Numbered from the stretch's first letter, positions 19,469 through 28,609 are shown. The stretch: DNA of 64,000 bases from Acidimicrobiales bacterium (GCA_025362585.1 JANYFR010000051.1:16697-80696); one strand, 5' to 3'. Numbers and translations are program-made. The notes: generated from the sequence alone by a model not told the origin.

Positions 19469-20803
19469 TCACTTCCCGTCCAGTTGGAGGCGTCGAGCAA
19501 GGTCGCTCGTGAGTTGACTCTTCGGATCGACCCGTCGCTTCACCGCGAGGAAGGCGTCGAGCCTCGGATACATCGCGCGCGCCTTTTGCGGGCTCAGTCG
19601 GGCGTCCTTCGCGAAGTAGACGCGCCCGGCGGCGCCGAGCACGAGCTCGTCGAGGTCGTCGAGCACCCCCGGAAGCTTCGTCGGTCCAACCGGCAAGTCG
19701 AGGGCGAGGGTCCAGCCCGGCATCGGGAAGGACAGGTGCCCGGGGTTGGACGGACCGAAGCGCTTCAACACCGCGAGGAAGCTCGGCACGCCCGAGTTCG
19801 AGAGGCGCGTGACCGCCTCGACGACGGTGTCGCCGGCGCTTTCGGGCACGCAGAACTGGTACTGCACGAAGCCGCGACGACCGTAGAGCCGGTTCCAGTC
19901 GCGTACGCCATCGAGCGGGTGGAAGAACGAAGTGAGCGACGTCGGTTCGCGTTCTTCGTGACGCGGCGCCGAACGGAACCAGAGCTCGTTGAAGGCCCTC
20001 ACGCTCAGTGAGTTGAGTAAGCCGCTCGGTGCACTGAACGGTACGACGAGCGTGGGTGACCGGGGGGCCCGCAGTGAAACGGCCGCGACGTCGCGGGCCC
20101 TGGCGTGGTCCGCTCGGGTGAGAATGGCCCGTCCCATGTGAGTACCGCGGGTCATGCAGTCGACCCAGGCGACCGAGTAACGAAAGGCGTCGTCACCTCC
20201 GGCCATCGCGGCCATGACGCCGTCGAGGTTGGCGAAGCGTTGGGTGTCAACGAGGACCTGGTCGGTCTCGATGGCGAGCATCCGCAGCGTGACCGAGGTC
20301 ACTACGCCGGTGAGACCCATGCCGCCGACCGTCGCCCAGAAGAGGTCGGGGTCCGACGTGGGCGAGACGGTGAAGGCGCCGCTCGGGGTCACGAGGCGCA
20401 GTGCGAGCACGTGAGTGGCCAAGCTCCCGTCGACGTGGTGGTTCTTACCGTGCACGTCCGCCGCGACGGCGCCGCCGAGGCTGACTTGACGCGTGCCCGG
20501 CGTGACCGGGACGAACCAGCCCCGGGGGATCGACGTGGCGAGCAGTTCGTCGATCGACACGCCGGCCCCCACGGTGACAACCCCGAGCGCGTCAATCTCG
20601 CCAATCGACCCGAGTTCGCGGTTATCGAGCACGACGCCGCCGCTCAGCTGGGCCGCGTCACCGTAGCTGCGCCCGAGTCCGCGCGCGATCACTCCCGGAG
20701 AGGAGTTGAACTGGGCCATGATGTCCTCTTCGTTGTGGGGAGTGACGACCTCGGCGACGCTCGGTGCGGTGCGGCCCCAGCCGTAGAGAGTTTCGCGGCT
20801 CAC
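19469..20803 (-). CDS. dprE1: Decaprenylphosphoryl-ribose 2'-oxidase (DprE1)
   Basis: The 444 aa product is a VAO-type FAD oxidoreductase: FAD-binding ARGLGRSYGDAA and SLGGAVAADVHGKNHH near the N-terminus, and a C-terminal cap with VLKRFGPSNPGHLSFPMPGW, RVYFAKDAR and RAMYPRLD, all close to mycobacterial DprE1. It oxidises the C2 hydroxyl of decaprenylphosphoryl ribose. The position of the mycobacterial drug-target Cys387 is Ala367 here (GWTLALDLP), while the Lys corresponding to Lys418 is kept at 399. The GTG start overlaps the upstream dppR stop. Confidence 0.9.
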   Translation of the reverse strand: MSRETLYGWGRTAPSVAEVVTPHNEEDIMAQFNSSPGVIARGLGRSYGDAAQLSGGVVLDNRELGSIGEIDALGVVTVGAGVSIDELLATSIPRGWFVPVTPGTRQVSLGGAVAADVHGKNHHVDGSLATHVLALRLVTPSGAFTVSPTSDPDLFWATVGGMGLTGVVTSVTLRMLAIETDQVLVDTQRFANLDGVMAAMAGGDDAFRYSVAWVDCMTRGTHMGRAILTRADHARARDVAAVSLRAPRSPTLVVPFSAPSGLLNSLSVRAFNELWFRSAPRHEEREPTSLTSFFHPLDGVRDWNRLYGRRGFVQYQFCVPESAGDTVVEAVTRLSNSGVPSFLAVLKRFGPSNPGHLSFPMPGWTLALDLPVGPTKLPGVLDDLDELVLGAAGRVYFAKDARLSPQKARAMYPRLDAFLAVKRRVDPKSQLTSDLARRLQLDGK

Positions 20804-21708
20804 CCGTACACTCCGAGCGCGACGGCCACCGCCCAGATCACAACGAGGAACTGGACAGTGCGGTTGTGCAACAGCAGTTCCTCGGGCGCGGCGCCGTCGC
20901 CGGCGTCGGCCGAACGCATGATGAACAGCACCGCGAACACGACGGGCACCACGCTGAGCCGGATGAAGATGGTCTGATGACGAAACGAGAGACCGGTCGA
21001 CGACGCGTCGAAGGCCCAGAGGCAGTAGCCCGTCACGACGACCGTGGCCGAGAGGGTCAGGGCGGAGTGGAGGAACTCGGACGTGTAGTCCGCCAGCACC
21101 TTGCGCGTCGCGCCCGCGCCGAGTTCACGGAGCTCCGCCGAGCGCTTGCCCACGACCAGAAACAGCGCGCCGAACGATATAACCACGAGGAACCACGTCG
21201 ATACAAAAATGTGTGACGCCGCGGCGCCGGCGTAAGCGCGCAGGAAGAAGCCGCTCGCGAGAACGCCGAGCTCGATCACCGCGACGGTCTTCAGCCAAAA
21301 GATGTAGGAGAGCGTGATCACGACGTAGAGTCCGAGCACCAGGAACAGGCCCCCGGGGTGCCACAGGGCGAAGGGGATGGCGAAACCGCCGACCAAGAGC
21401 ACTATCGAAGCAGTCACCGCCACCGGCGTCGACAGTTGGCCGGCAGCAATCGCGCGAAACCGCTTCACGGGGTGCTCGCGGTCGGCCCGCACGTCGCGCA
21501 GGTCGTTGAAGATGTAGAGGCCCGACGAGATGAGGCAGAAGGCGATGAAGGCGGCGCCGGTGTGGCGAATGATGTCGGCGTGGGTGAGAACGCCGGCCGC
21601 GGCCGGGGCTACGCCAATCAGTCCGTTCTTCACCCACTGTTTGGGTCGCATGGCCGAGACGAGGGCCCGAACGGGTCCTCGTTCACGCGCGGTACTCGTC
21701 ACGAACAT
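20800..21708 (-). CDS. Decaprenyl-phosphate phosphoribosyltransferase (UbiA family)
   Basis: The product is about 302 aa with around nine helices, a UbiA-fold prenyltransferase. The two Asp motifs are NDLRDVRADREHP (NDxxDxxxD) near residue 68 and the second loop around KRSAELRELG followed by YTSEFL. N-terminal SAMRPKQWVKNGLI is the typical opening of the Rv3806c-type enzyme, which transfers 5-phosphoribose from PRPP to decaprenyl phosphate. It is first in the operon feeding DprE1 and DprE2. ATG 21708 is chosen; a TTG directly upstream is possible. Confidence 0.87.
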   Translation of the reverse strand: MFVTSTARERGPVRALVSAMRPKQWVKNGLIGVAPAAAGVLTHADIIRHTGAAFIAFCLISSGLYIFNDLRDVRADREHPVKRFRAIAAGQLSTPVAVTASIVLLVGGFAIPFALWHPGGLFLVLGLYVVITLSYIFWLKTVAVIELGVLASGFFLRAYAGAAASHIFVSTWFLVVISFGALFLVVGKRSAELRELGAGATRKVLADYTSEFLHSALTLSATVVVTGYCLWAFDASSTGLSFRHQTIFIRLSVVPVVFAVLFIMRSADAGDGAAPEELLLHNRTVQFLVVIWAVAVALGVYG

Positions 21709-21795
21709 CAACGCTACTAGTGCGACCGGAGAGGGTCTTTGCGGACGTGCGCGTCAAAGAAGGGGACTGACGAACTTCTCTAGACTGATGTTCTG

Positions 21796-22206
21796 ATGGA
21801 ACGAACCTACCGTGTCGTGGTCGCCAAGCCCGGTCTCGATGGCCACGATCGGGGAGCGAAGGTGATCGCGCGCACCCTGCGCGACGCCGGCTTCGAAGTT
21901 GTCTACACGGGGCTCCACCAGACGCCCGAGCAGATCGTCCACGCCGTTATCCAAGAGGACGCCGACGCTCTGGGACTGTCGCTCCTCTCGGGCGCGCACC
22001 TCGTGTTGGTTCCCCGCGTGATTGACCTGCTGAGGACGCAGGGGCGTGACGACGTGCTGCTCGTCGTGGGCGGCATCATTCCCGACGACGACATTGCGCC
22101 CCTGGAGGCAGCCGGTGTGGCCCGGGTATTCACCCCGGGGGCGTCACTCGCCGAGATCGGCACGTGGCTCGAGTCCGCTCTCGACGCTCGAGCCCATCAG
22201 CACTAG
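21796..22206 (+). CDS. Stand-alone B12-binding domain (methylmalonyl-CoA mutase C-domain type)
   Basis: The 136 aa product is one cobalamin-binding Rossmann-like domain. The base-off/His-on motif D-x-H-x-x-G is Asp15, His17, Gly20 in [13 protein letters not shown], followed by GLSLLSGAH and [10 protein letters not shown], the later binding motifs. Such proteins are the small subunit of split acyl-CoA mutases; the catalytic TIM-barrel subunit is not in this window. Position just before sucC suggests that the partner makes succinyl-CoA. TAGACT at 21781-21786 could be a -10 box, giving a leader of only a few bases. Confidence 0.85.
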   Translation: MERTYRVVVAKPGLDGHDRGAKVIARTLRDAGFEVVYTGLHQTPEQIVHAVIQEDADALGLSLLSGAHLVLVPRVIDLLRTQGRDDVLLVVGGIIPDDDIAPLEAAGVARVFTPGASLAEIGTWLESALDARAHQH

Positions 22207-22251
22207 TGCCCGCTTCACGATCGACCACCGACCAGATGAAAGTAGACGTTG

Positions 22252-23394
22252 ATGGATCTCTTTGAGTACCAAGGCAAGCAGTATTTCGCTCGTTACGGCA
22301 TTGCGGTGTCACCCGGCGACATCGCCGACACGGTCGACCAGGCAGTGGCCGTCGCCGAGCGCGTGGGTTACCCGGTCGTGGTCAAGGCCCAAGTGAAGGT
22401 CGGCGGTCGCGGCAAGGCCGGCGGCGTGAAGCTCGCGGCGAACGTGGAGGAGGTTCGCCTGCACGCTGGGAACATCCTCGGGCTCGACATCAAAGGCCAC
22501 GTCGTTCGACGCCTGTGGATCGAGCGCTCGAGTGATATCGCCAAGGAGTACTACGCCTCGTTCACCCTCGACCGCCTCAACAAGGTTCACCTCGGCATGT
22601 TGAGCGCCCAGGGCGGCGTCGAAATCGAGGTCGTCGCTGAGGAGAATCCTGAGGCAATCGCCTTCCTCTCAATCGACCCCGTACACGGACTCGACCTGGC
22701 GACCGCGCGTCGCTGGGTGAACGAGGCCGAACTGGACGAAGTCGCGCGCGAACAGGCCGCCACGCTGCTCGTCCACCTCTACGAGTGCTACACCCACGGC
22801 GACTGCGACCTCGCCGAAATCAACCCGCTGATCCTCACCCCCGATAACAAGGTCCACGCGCTCGACGCCAAAGTTACCCTTGACGAGAACGCGTCGTTTC
22901 GTCACCCCGAGTGGGAGGAGTTTCGCGCCACCGAGTTCGACGACCCCCGCGAGAAGATGGCGAAGGAGAAGGGTCTTAACTACATCGGCCTCGATGGGAC
23001 CGTGGGCATTATCGCCAACGGGGCCGGTCTCGCAATGTCGACGCTCGACGTGGTCAACCAGGTCGGTGGCACGGCCGCCAACTTCCTCGACATTGGAGGA
23101 GGCGCCAACGCCGACGTGATGGCCGCGGCCCTCGAGGTGATCAACGCCGATCCGAAGGTGAAGGCAATCTTTGTGAACATCTTTGGGGGGATCACCCGAG
23201 TCGACGACGTCGCCCATGGTGTCCTCGAAGCGCTCGGGCGCGTCTCCATCGCCTCGCCCATCGTGCTGCGTCTCGACGGCACCAACGCGGTCGAGGGACG
23301 GGCCATCCTCGCGCCTCATCTCAGCGCGTCTCTCATCACCGAACCGACCATGATGGACGCCGCCCGCCGCGCAGTTTCCCTCGCGAAAGCCTAA
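22252..23394 (+). CDS. sucC: Succinyl-CoA synthetase beta subunit
   Basis: The 380 aa product has an N-terminal ATP-grasp domain (MDLFEYQGKQYFARYGI, VVVKAQVKVGGRGKAGGVK) and a C-terminal CoA-ligase flavodoxin-like domain (NIFGGITRVDDVAHG). With SucD it interconverts succinyl-CoA and succinate with nucleotide triphosphate formation in the TCA cycle. ATG 22252 follows an in-frame TTG; the ATG gives the normal MDLFEYQ start. sucD begins nine bases later. Confidence 0.96.
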   Translation: MDLFEYQGKQYFARYGIAVSPGDIADTVDQAVAVAERVGYPVVVKAQVKVGGRGKAGGVKLAANVEEVRLHAGNILGLDIKGHVVRRLWIERSSDIAKEYYASFTLDRLNKVHLGMLSAQGGVEIEVVAEENPEAIAFLSIDPVHGLDLATARRWVNEAELDEVAREQAATLLVHLYECYTHGDCDLAEINPLILTPDNKVHALDAKVTLDENASFRHPEWEEFRATEFDDPREKMAKEKGLNYIGLDGTVGIIANGAGLAMSTLDVVNQVGGTAANFLDIGGGANADVMAAALEVINADPKVKAIFVNIFGGITRVDDVAHGVLEALGRVSIASPIVLRLDGTNAVEGRAILAPHLSASLITEPTMMDAARRAVSLAKA

Positions 23395-23403
23395 GGAAGA
23401 GCC

Positions 23404-24288
23404 ATGAGTATTTTTGTTGACGAGAACACGAAAGTCATCGTCCAGGGACTGACCGGTGGTCAAGGCCGTTTTCACGGACTGCGTAACCGCGACTACGGGA
23501 CCAAGATCGTCGGTGGCGTGACCCCGGGCAAGGGTGGTACGGACGTCGAGGGAATCCCCGTCTTCAATTCCGTGAAAGAGGCCGTCGCGGCGACCGGGGC
23601 CACCGCGTCGTTCGTCTCGGTGCCACCCAAGTTCGCCGCCGCCGCGATTCTCGAAGCGGCGGAGGGTGGCATCACCTTCATTGTCTGTATCACCGAAGGC
23701 ATTCCGGCCCAGGATGAGGCGATCATCTACAACCGATTGGTGGAGGACTTTCCCGGCGTGCGGCTGCTGGGGCCCAACTGTCCGGGCATCATCAGTCCGG
23801 GAAAGTGCAATATCGGCATCACGTCGGGCGACATTGCCCTCGCCGGCGGACCGGTGGGCATCGTGTCGCGGTCGGGCACGTTGACCTACCAGGCGCTCTA
23901 CGAGTTGAGCCAGCAAGGGATTGGCCAGACCACCTGTGTCGGCATCGGTGGCGACCCCGTGCCCGGTACGAACTTCATCGACTGTCTCGAGGCCTTCGAG
24001 GCCGACCCCGACACCCGGGCCGTGATGATGATTGGGGAGATCGGTGGCTCGGAGGAAGAGCGCGCCGCGGCGTGGATCAAGCTCCATATGACGAAACCGG
24101 TCGTCTCCTACATCGCGGGGGTGACCGCGCCGCCGGGACGCAAGATGGGTCACGCCGGAGCAATCATCTCGGGATCGAAGGGCACCGCGCAGGCGAAGAT
24201 GGACGCACTGGCCGACGCCGGCGTCCACGTCTGTCTCAACCCCACCGAGGCCGGGCAGAAAATGGGCGACATCGTCAAGGCGTTGTAA
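23404..24288 (+). CDS. sucD: Succinyl-CoA synthetase alpha subunit
   Basis: The 294 aa product carries the CoA-binding fold ([15 protein letters not shown]) and the phosphorylated histidine, His250 in [11 protein letters not shown]. It pairs with SucC; the alpha subunit holds the phospho-His that relays phosphate to the nucleotide. AAGGAAG precedes the ATG. It lies in the plus-strand metabolic run and is followed four bases later by purN. Confidence 0.97.
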   Translation: MSIFVDENTKVIVQGLTGGQGRFHGLRNRDYGTKIVGGVTPGKGGTDVEGIPVFNSVKEAVAATGATASFVSVPPKFAAAAILEAAEGGITFIVCITEGIPAQDEAIIYNRLVEDFPGVRLLGPNCPGIISPGKCNIGITSGDIALAGGPVGIVSRSGTLTYQALYELSQQGIGQTTCVGIGGDPVPGTNFIDCLEAFEADPDTRAVMMIGEIGGSEEERAAAWIKLHMTKPVVSYIAGVTAPPGRKMGHAGAIISGSKGTAQAKMDALADAGVHVCLNPTEAGQKMGDIVKAL

Positions 24289-24292
24289 CACG

Positions 24293-24913
24293 TTGCGCGA
24301 CGTCCGGCTCTGCGTCTTGGTGTCCGGTTTTGGCACCATCCTCGAAGCAATGCTCGACGCGGGTCTCGTCGTCGCGCTCGTCGGCTCGGACCGATCGTGT
24401 CGCGGTCTCGACGTCGCTCGAAGTGCGGGCCTCGATACCGTGCTCGTCGATCGCCTGACGTATGGCGGGTTCGCCACATCGTTCGAGCGCGAGGGCTTTA
24501 CGGCGTCGTTGACCGCGGCGCTCGTCGAACGCAAGATCGACCTCATTGCGATGGCCGGTTTTGGCACGATTCTCTCGGCCGGCTTCCACGAGGCCTACCC
24601 GGGCCACGTGCTCAATACGCACCCGAGCCTGCTGCCGGCCTTTAAGGGATGGCACGCGGTCGCCCTCGCACTGGGGGCCGGCGTCCACGAGTCGGGATGC
24701 ACGGTCCATATCGCCACTGAGACCCTGGACGATGGCCCCATCCTCGCTCAGCGTCGCGTCCCGGTCTTCTCGAACGACGACGAGCACTCGCTGCACGAAA
24801 GAATCAAGACGGTCGAGCGAGAGTTGTATCCACGCGTGGTCGGTAGGGTGATGGCGGCGATGGGCGAAGGGTTCGAACCGGCGACGGTGGCGGGCACGCT
24901 GGAAGGGGATTGA
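24293..24913 (+). CDS. purN: Phosphoribosylglycinamide formyltransferase
   Basis: The 206 aa product transfers formyl from 10-formyl-THF to GAR in purine synthesis. The catalytic Asn108, His110 (LNTHPSLLPAFKG) and Asp146 (TLDDGPIL) match the E. coli triad 106/108/144. The N-terminal substrate loop is unusual: VSGFGTILEAM where most enzymes have SGxGSNLQA. The start is a TTG at 24293, since no ATG or GTG precedes the first beta strand. The last base of its stop is the A of the purH start (TGATG). Confidence 0.9.
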   Translation: MRDVRLCVLVSGFGTILEAMLDAGLVVALVGSDRSCRGLDVARSAGLDTVLVDRLTYGGFATSFEREGFTASLTAALVERKIDLIAMAGFGTILSAGFHEAYPGHVLNTHPSLLPAFKGWHAVALALGAGVHESGCTVHIATETLDDGPILAQRRVPVFSNDDEHSLHERIKTVERELYPRVVGRVMAAMGEGFEPATVAGTLEGD

Positions 24914-26454
24914 TGAGGGCACTGTTGAGCGTGTGGGACAAGACCGGCCTCGTCGAGTTGGCCACCGGCCTCGCCGCCCATGGTGTCGAGTTGGTCGCCT
25001 CGGGCGGTACGGCGACCGCGCTCGCTGAGGCCGGTATCGCGCACCGCGACGTCGCCGAGGTCACCGGCTTCCCCGAGATGCTGAGCGGTCGGGTGAAGAC
25101 CCTTCACCCGAGGATTCATGCCGGAATCCTCGCCGATCGGTCGACACCGAGCCACCTCGCGGACCTCGCCGATCACGACATCACGCCGATCGACCTCGTC
25201 GTGTGCAACCTCTACCCCTTCGCGTCGGATCCTTCGGTCGAACTCATCGACGTCGGTGGTCCGACAATGGTGCGCGCCGCGGCGAAGAACCACGAGCACG
25301 TGGGCGTCCTCACGAGTCCCACGCAGTACGGTGACGTGCTCGGCGAGATTCGGACGACCGGCACGCTGTCGAACGCAACTCGCCACCACCTCGCGCGAGC
25401 CGCGTTCGCCCACACCGCGGCCTACGACGCGCAGATCGTTCGCTGGTTCGACGCCGGTGGTGCAATCGGAGGGGTCCCCGAGGGGACCGACGCCGTCCTG
25501 CCCCCGACGCTGCACCTCACGCTGGAGCGCGCGGCGCTGACCCGCTACGGGGAGAACCCGCACCAAGTGGGTGCACGGTACCGCAGCGTCGGTTCGACGC
25601 CGTGGTGGGACGGGGTCTTCCAGCACGCTGGTGCGCCACTTTCGTACCTCAACCTCTTTGACGCGGACGCGGCGTGGCGACTGGTGCACGAACTCGGTGG
25701 CGACGCGCCGAACCTTCGCGCGGTGGCAATCATCAAACACGCCAACGCTTCGGGTGCGGCAATTGGAGCCTCGCTCGTCGACGCTTTCGAGAAGGCCCTC
25801 GCGGCCGATCCCCAGAGCGCCTTCGGTGGCGTCGTCGCCGTGCTCGGAGAGGTCGACGCGACATTGGCCGCCATCATTGCGGGCGGACCGCAGGCCGACG
25901 TCATCATTGCCTCGTCGTTTCAATCCGACGCGGTCACGACGCTCGTGACCCGCCGTAAGGCCACGCGCCTACTGAGCGCTCCCACCCCCGAGGCGCTCGG
26001 TCTTTCGGTGCGGACCTTGGGAGATACCGCCCTCGTACAGAATGCCGACGAACTACTGGTGCCGGTCGCGGACTGGCGTTGCGTCACGGTCGCCCAGCCG
26101 TCGGACCAGCAACTCCAGGACATGCAGGTCGCGTGGCGGGTCTGTGCACGCACGACGTCCAACGCCGTCGTGATCGCGCACGACGGCGTCGCCGTCGGTA
26201 TCGGGGCGGGCCAGCAGTCACGCGTCGTCGCTGCCGGCATCGCCCGGGCCAAGGCGGGCGACGCGGCTCGTGGCGCCGCGGCCGCCTCCGACGCCTTTTT
26301 CCCGTTCGCCGACGGACTGGATGCCCTGACGAGCTGCGGCGTGACTGCCGTGGTGCAGCCGGGGGGGTCGGTACGCGACCAGGAGGTCATTGCCGCCGCC
26401 GACGCCGCACGTATCGTGATGATGATTACGGGCGAGCGCCACTTCCGCCACTAG
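24913..26454 (+). CDS. purH: Bifunctional AICAR formyltransferase / IMP cyclohydrolase
   Basis: The 513 aa product has the MGS-like IMP cyclohydrolase domain first (RALLSVWDKTGLVELATGLA, LVASGGTATALAEAG, GRVKTLHPRIHAGIL) and the AICAR formyltransferase domain after about residue 190, with RYGENPHQ, KHANASGAAIG and AFGGVVAV. It performs the last two steps to IMP. ATG 24913 overlaps the purN stop by one base and has GGAAGGGG upstream. Both PurN and PurH use 10-formyl-THF, which folD next door supplies. Confidence 0.97.
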   Translation: MRALLSVWDKTGLVELATGLAAHGVELVASGGTATALAEAGIAHRDVAEVTGFPEMLSGRVKTLHPRIHAGILADRSTPSHLADLADHDITPIDLVVCNLYPFASDPSVELIDVGGPTMVRAAAKNHEHVGVLTSPTQYGDVLGEIRTTGTLSNATRHHLARAAFAHTAAYDAQIVRWFDAGGAIGGVPEGTDAVLPPTLHLTLERAALTRYGENPHQVGARYRSVGSTPWWDGVFQHAGAPLSYLNLFDADAAWRLVHELGGDAPNLRAVAIIKHANASGAAIGASLVDAFEKALAADPQSAFGGVVAVLGEVDATLAAIIAGGPQADVIIASSFQSDAVTTLVTRRKATRLLSAPTPEALGLSVRTLGDTALVQNADELLVPVADWRCVTVAQPSDQQLQDMQVAWRVCARTTSNAVVIAHDGVAVGIGAGQQSRVVAAGIARAKAGDAARGAAAASDAFFPFADGLDALTSCGVTAVVQPGGSVRDQEVIAAADAARIVMMITGERHFRH

Positions 26455-26461
26455 GAGAATC

Positions 26462-27316
26462 ATGACTGCCCAGCTACTCGACGGCGAGCTTCTCGCCCGT
26501 CGCATCAAGATGGAACTGGCCGACCGCGCGGCCCGACTCGCCGCAGCCGGTCGAACGGCTGGTCTCGGCACCATTCTCGTGGGCGACGACGGACCGAGCG
26601 CGAAATACGTGGCCATGAAGATTGCCGAGTGTGCCGAGATTGGGGTGCGGTCGTTCGACGAGCACTTACCGGCAACCGCCACGCAGGCCGACGTGGAGGC
26701 CGCGGTGGATCGCTTCAACCTCGATGCGCGGGTCCACGCGATCCTCATTCAATTGCCCCTCCCCGAGGGCATTAACGAGGAACAGGTTCTGCTGCGCGTC
26801 GACCCGGCGAAGGACGTCGATGGGTTACATCCGACCAACCTCGGTCGCCTCGTGATGGGAGCGCCGGGCCCGCTGCCCTGCACGCCGGCCGGCATCGTGG
26901 AGCTCCTGTTGGCGAATCACGTGCCCGTTGAGGGTCGTCACGTCGTCATCATTGGGCGAGGGCTCACCATCGGACGTCCCCTGGCACTCTTGATGGCGAT
27001 GCGCCGTCCGGGGTGCAACGCCGCGGTCACCGTCGTACACACCGGCGTCGACGACATGGCGACCATGACCAGAAGCGCCGACGTCGTTGTCGCGGCCGCG
27101 GGGGTGGCGGGCCTCGTCACCGCCGACATGGTGAAGCCTGGCGCGGCGGTGGTGGGTGCCGGAACGAGTTGGTCCGGCCGGCGGCTCATGAGCGACGTCG
27201 CCGAAGGCGTCGCCGACGTCGCGGGTTGGATCACGCCGCGCATCGGTGGCGTGGGACCAATGACACGTGCCATGCTGTTACGCAACGCCGTACTGGCCGC
27301 AGAGAAGGTGAAATGA
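26462..27316 (+). CDS. folD: Methylenetetrahydrofolate dehydrogenase / cyclohydrolase
   Basis: The 284 aa product makes 10-formyl-THF from 5,10-methylene-THF. Signatures: the catalytic Lys in SAKYVAMKIAECAEIG, the substrate loop LIQLPLPEGIN with DVDGLHPTNLGRL, and the nucleotide motif IIGRGLTIGRPLALLM. The last commonly reads GRSxxVGxP, so the Ser is replaced by Gly and Val by Ile. AGGAG precedes the ATG. The stop overlaps the next start as ATGA. Confidence 0.96.
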   Translation: MTAQLLDGELLARRIKMELADRAARLAAAGRTAGLGTILVGDDGPSAKYVAMKIAECAEIGVRSFDEHLPATATQADVEAAVDRFNLDARVHAILIQLPLPEGINEEQVLLRVDPAKDVDGLHPTNLGRLVMGAPGPLPCTPAGIVELLLANHVPVEGRHVVIIGRGLTIGRPLALLMAMRRPGCNAAVTVVHTGVDDMATMTRSADVVVAAAGVAGLVTADMVKPGAAVVGAGTSWSGRRLMSDVAEGVADVAGWITPRIGGVGPMTRAMLLRNAVLAAEKVK

Positions 27317-27684
27317 CTACCACAGATGACAAAGGGCGCGAGTTCGACCAACGACCTTGGGGAAGTTTCACCGTGCTCGACGACGAGCTCTTCGACCACA
27401 AGGTGAAGCGCATTGTCGTCAGTCCGGGCAAGCGTCTCAGCTACCAGCAGCACGCGAAGCGGGCCGAACATTGGTTCATCGTGACCGGACGCCCGACGGT
27501 GGTGCTCGACGGGGTCGAGTACGAGCTCGGGCCCGGGGACAGTATCGACATTGGTCTCGGCCAGGCTCACCGGTGCGAGAACCGGGGCACCTCCCAGGTC
27601 GTCTTCATTGAGGTTCAGCACGGCACGTACTTCGGTGAGGACGACATCGTGCGACTCGAAGATGACTTTGGCCGAGTGATCTAG
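27313..27684 (+). CDS. Cupin, mannose-6-phosphate isomerase type II-like
   Basis: The 123 aa product is a single cupin barrel resembling the C-terminal isomerase domain of type II phosphomannose isomerases: RPWGSFTVLDD, KRIVVSPGKRLSYQQHAKRA, EHWFIVTGRP and VFIEVQHGTYFGEDDIVRLE. His residues in HAKRAEHW and AHRCEN are likely metal ligands. A role in mannose/fructose-phosphate interconversion is inferred; the nucleotidyltransferase half is absent. ATG 27313 overlaps the folD stop; metF follows after four bases. Confidence 0.85.
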   Translation: MTTTDDKGREFDQRPWGSFTVLDDELFDHKVKRIVVSPGKRLSYQQHAKRAEHWFIVTGRPTVVLDGVEYELGPGDSIDIGLGQAHRCENRGTSQVVFIEVQHGTYFGEDDIVRLEDDFGRVI

Positions 27685-27688
27685 CCTC

Positions 27689-28540
27689 GTGCGCATCGAC
27701 GAGCTGTTGGCCGCCGGCACAACGCGATCGTTCGAATTTTTCCCACCGAAGTCCGACGAGGAGAGCACGGTGCTGGAAGCGTCGTTACACGAACTCGAGC
27801 AGCTGCAGCCGTCCTTCGTCTCAGTCACCTACCGAGGCGGTCGCGAGTCTCGTCAGCGAACATTCGATCTCGTCACGAGGATCGAGCAAGGTGGTCGCAT
27901 CACGGCGATGGCGCACTTGATATGCGTTGGCCACACTCGGTCCGAAATCCGCGACATCTTGAAGAACTACTCTGACGCGGGCGTGTCGAACGTTATGGCC
28001 CTCGGCGGCGACATCCCCGACGACCCGCTACTGGTCTCGTCGGAGTTCGCCCACGCCCTCGACCTGGTGGAGTTGGCCCGCGAGGTGGGGGAGTTTTCGA
28101 TCGGAGTGGCCGCCCACCCCGCGGGCCACCCCCGCTCGTCCGACCTCGTGTCGGATCGACGGTTTCTGGCCGAGAAACTCCGCAACGCGGACTTCGCGGT
28201 GACCCAGTTCTTCTTCGAGGTCCACGCGTGGACTCGCCTCGTCGGCGAACTCGGCGAACTCGGCGTCACCAAGCCGGTGGTTCCCGGGATCATCCCCGTG
28301 ACGACGATTGGGGGCATCGGTCGAATGGCGGCCATGGGCGGTTCGGTCCCGCCGAATCTCGTCGAACGGCTCGAAGCGGCCGAGCGTCGTGGTGGTCCTC
28401 AGGCGGTGCGCGACGAAGGTGTCGCCGCCGCGATCGAGCTCTGTGGCCAGCTCCTCGACGCCGGTGCGCCGGGTATTCATTTCTATACGATGAACCGTTC
28501 AACGGCCACTCGCGAAATTCATCACGCCCTCTTCGCGTAG
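27689..28540 (+). CDS. metF: 5,10-Methylenetetrahydrofolate reductase
   Basis: The 283 aa product is a FAD-dependent TIM barrel that makes 5-methyl-THF for methionine synthesis. Family signatures: FEFFPPKSDEE (catalytic Glu), FVSVTYRGGRESRQRT, HLICVGHTRSEIRDIL, NVMALGGDIPDD and TQFFFEVHAW, ending in GIHFYTMNRSTATREI. The start is GTG 27689, four bases after the cupin. With folD it forms the one-carbon part of the cluster. Confidence 0.95.
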   Translation: MRIDELLAAGTTRSFEFFPPKSDEESTVLEASLHELEQLQPSFVSVTYRGGRESRQRTFDLVTRIEQGGRITAMAHLICVGHTRSEIRDILKNYSDAGVSNVMALGGDIPDDPLLVSSEFAHALDLVELAREVGEFSIGVAAHPAGHPRSSDLVSDRRFLAEKLRNADFAVTQFFFEVHAWTRLVGELGELGVTKPVVPGIIPVTTIGGIGRMAAMGGSVPPNLVERLEAAERRGGPQAVRDEGVAAAIELCGQLLDAGAPGIHFYTMNRSTATREIHHALFA

Positions 28541-28571
28541 CTTGCAGACCGGTCCCCGGGGCCTTTAGTCC

Positions 28572-28602
28572 TGGACATCGCATCGTCGAATCGTCGTAGG
28601 AT
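28572..28602 (+). promoter_or_regulatory. Candidate icd promoter, possibly leaderless
   Basis: TGGACA (28572-28577), a 19-base spacer and TAGGAT (28597-28602). The ATG of icd begins seven bases after the -10, where transcription would start. AGGAT could also act as a weak ribosome site on a longer transcript from metF. Confidence 0.4.
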
Positions 28603-28609
28603 AATTATC

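Noticed and set aside
22669..24567. 632-codon open frame on the minus strand opposite sucC, sucD and purN
   Set aside because: Antisense shadow of three well-supported genes; composition is His/Arg/Asp-rich and has no motif.
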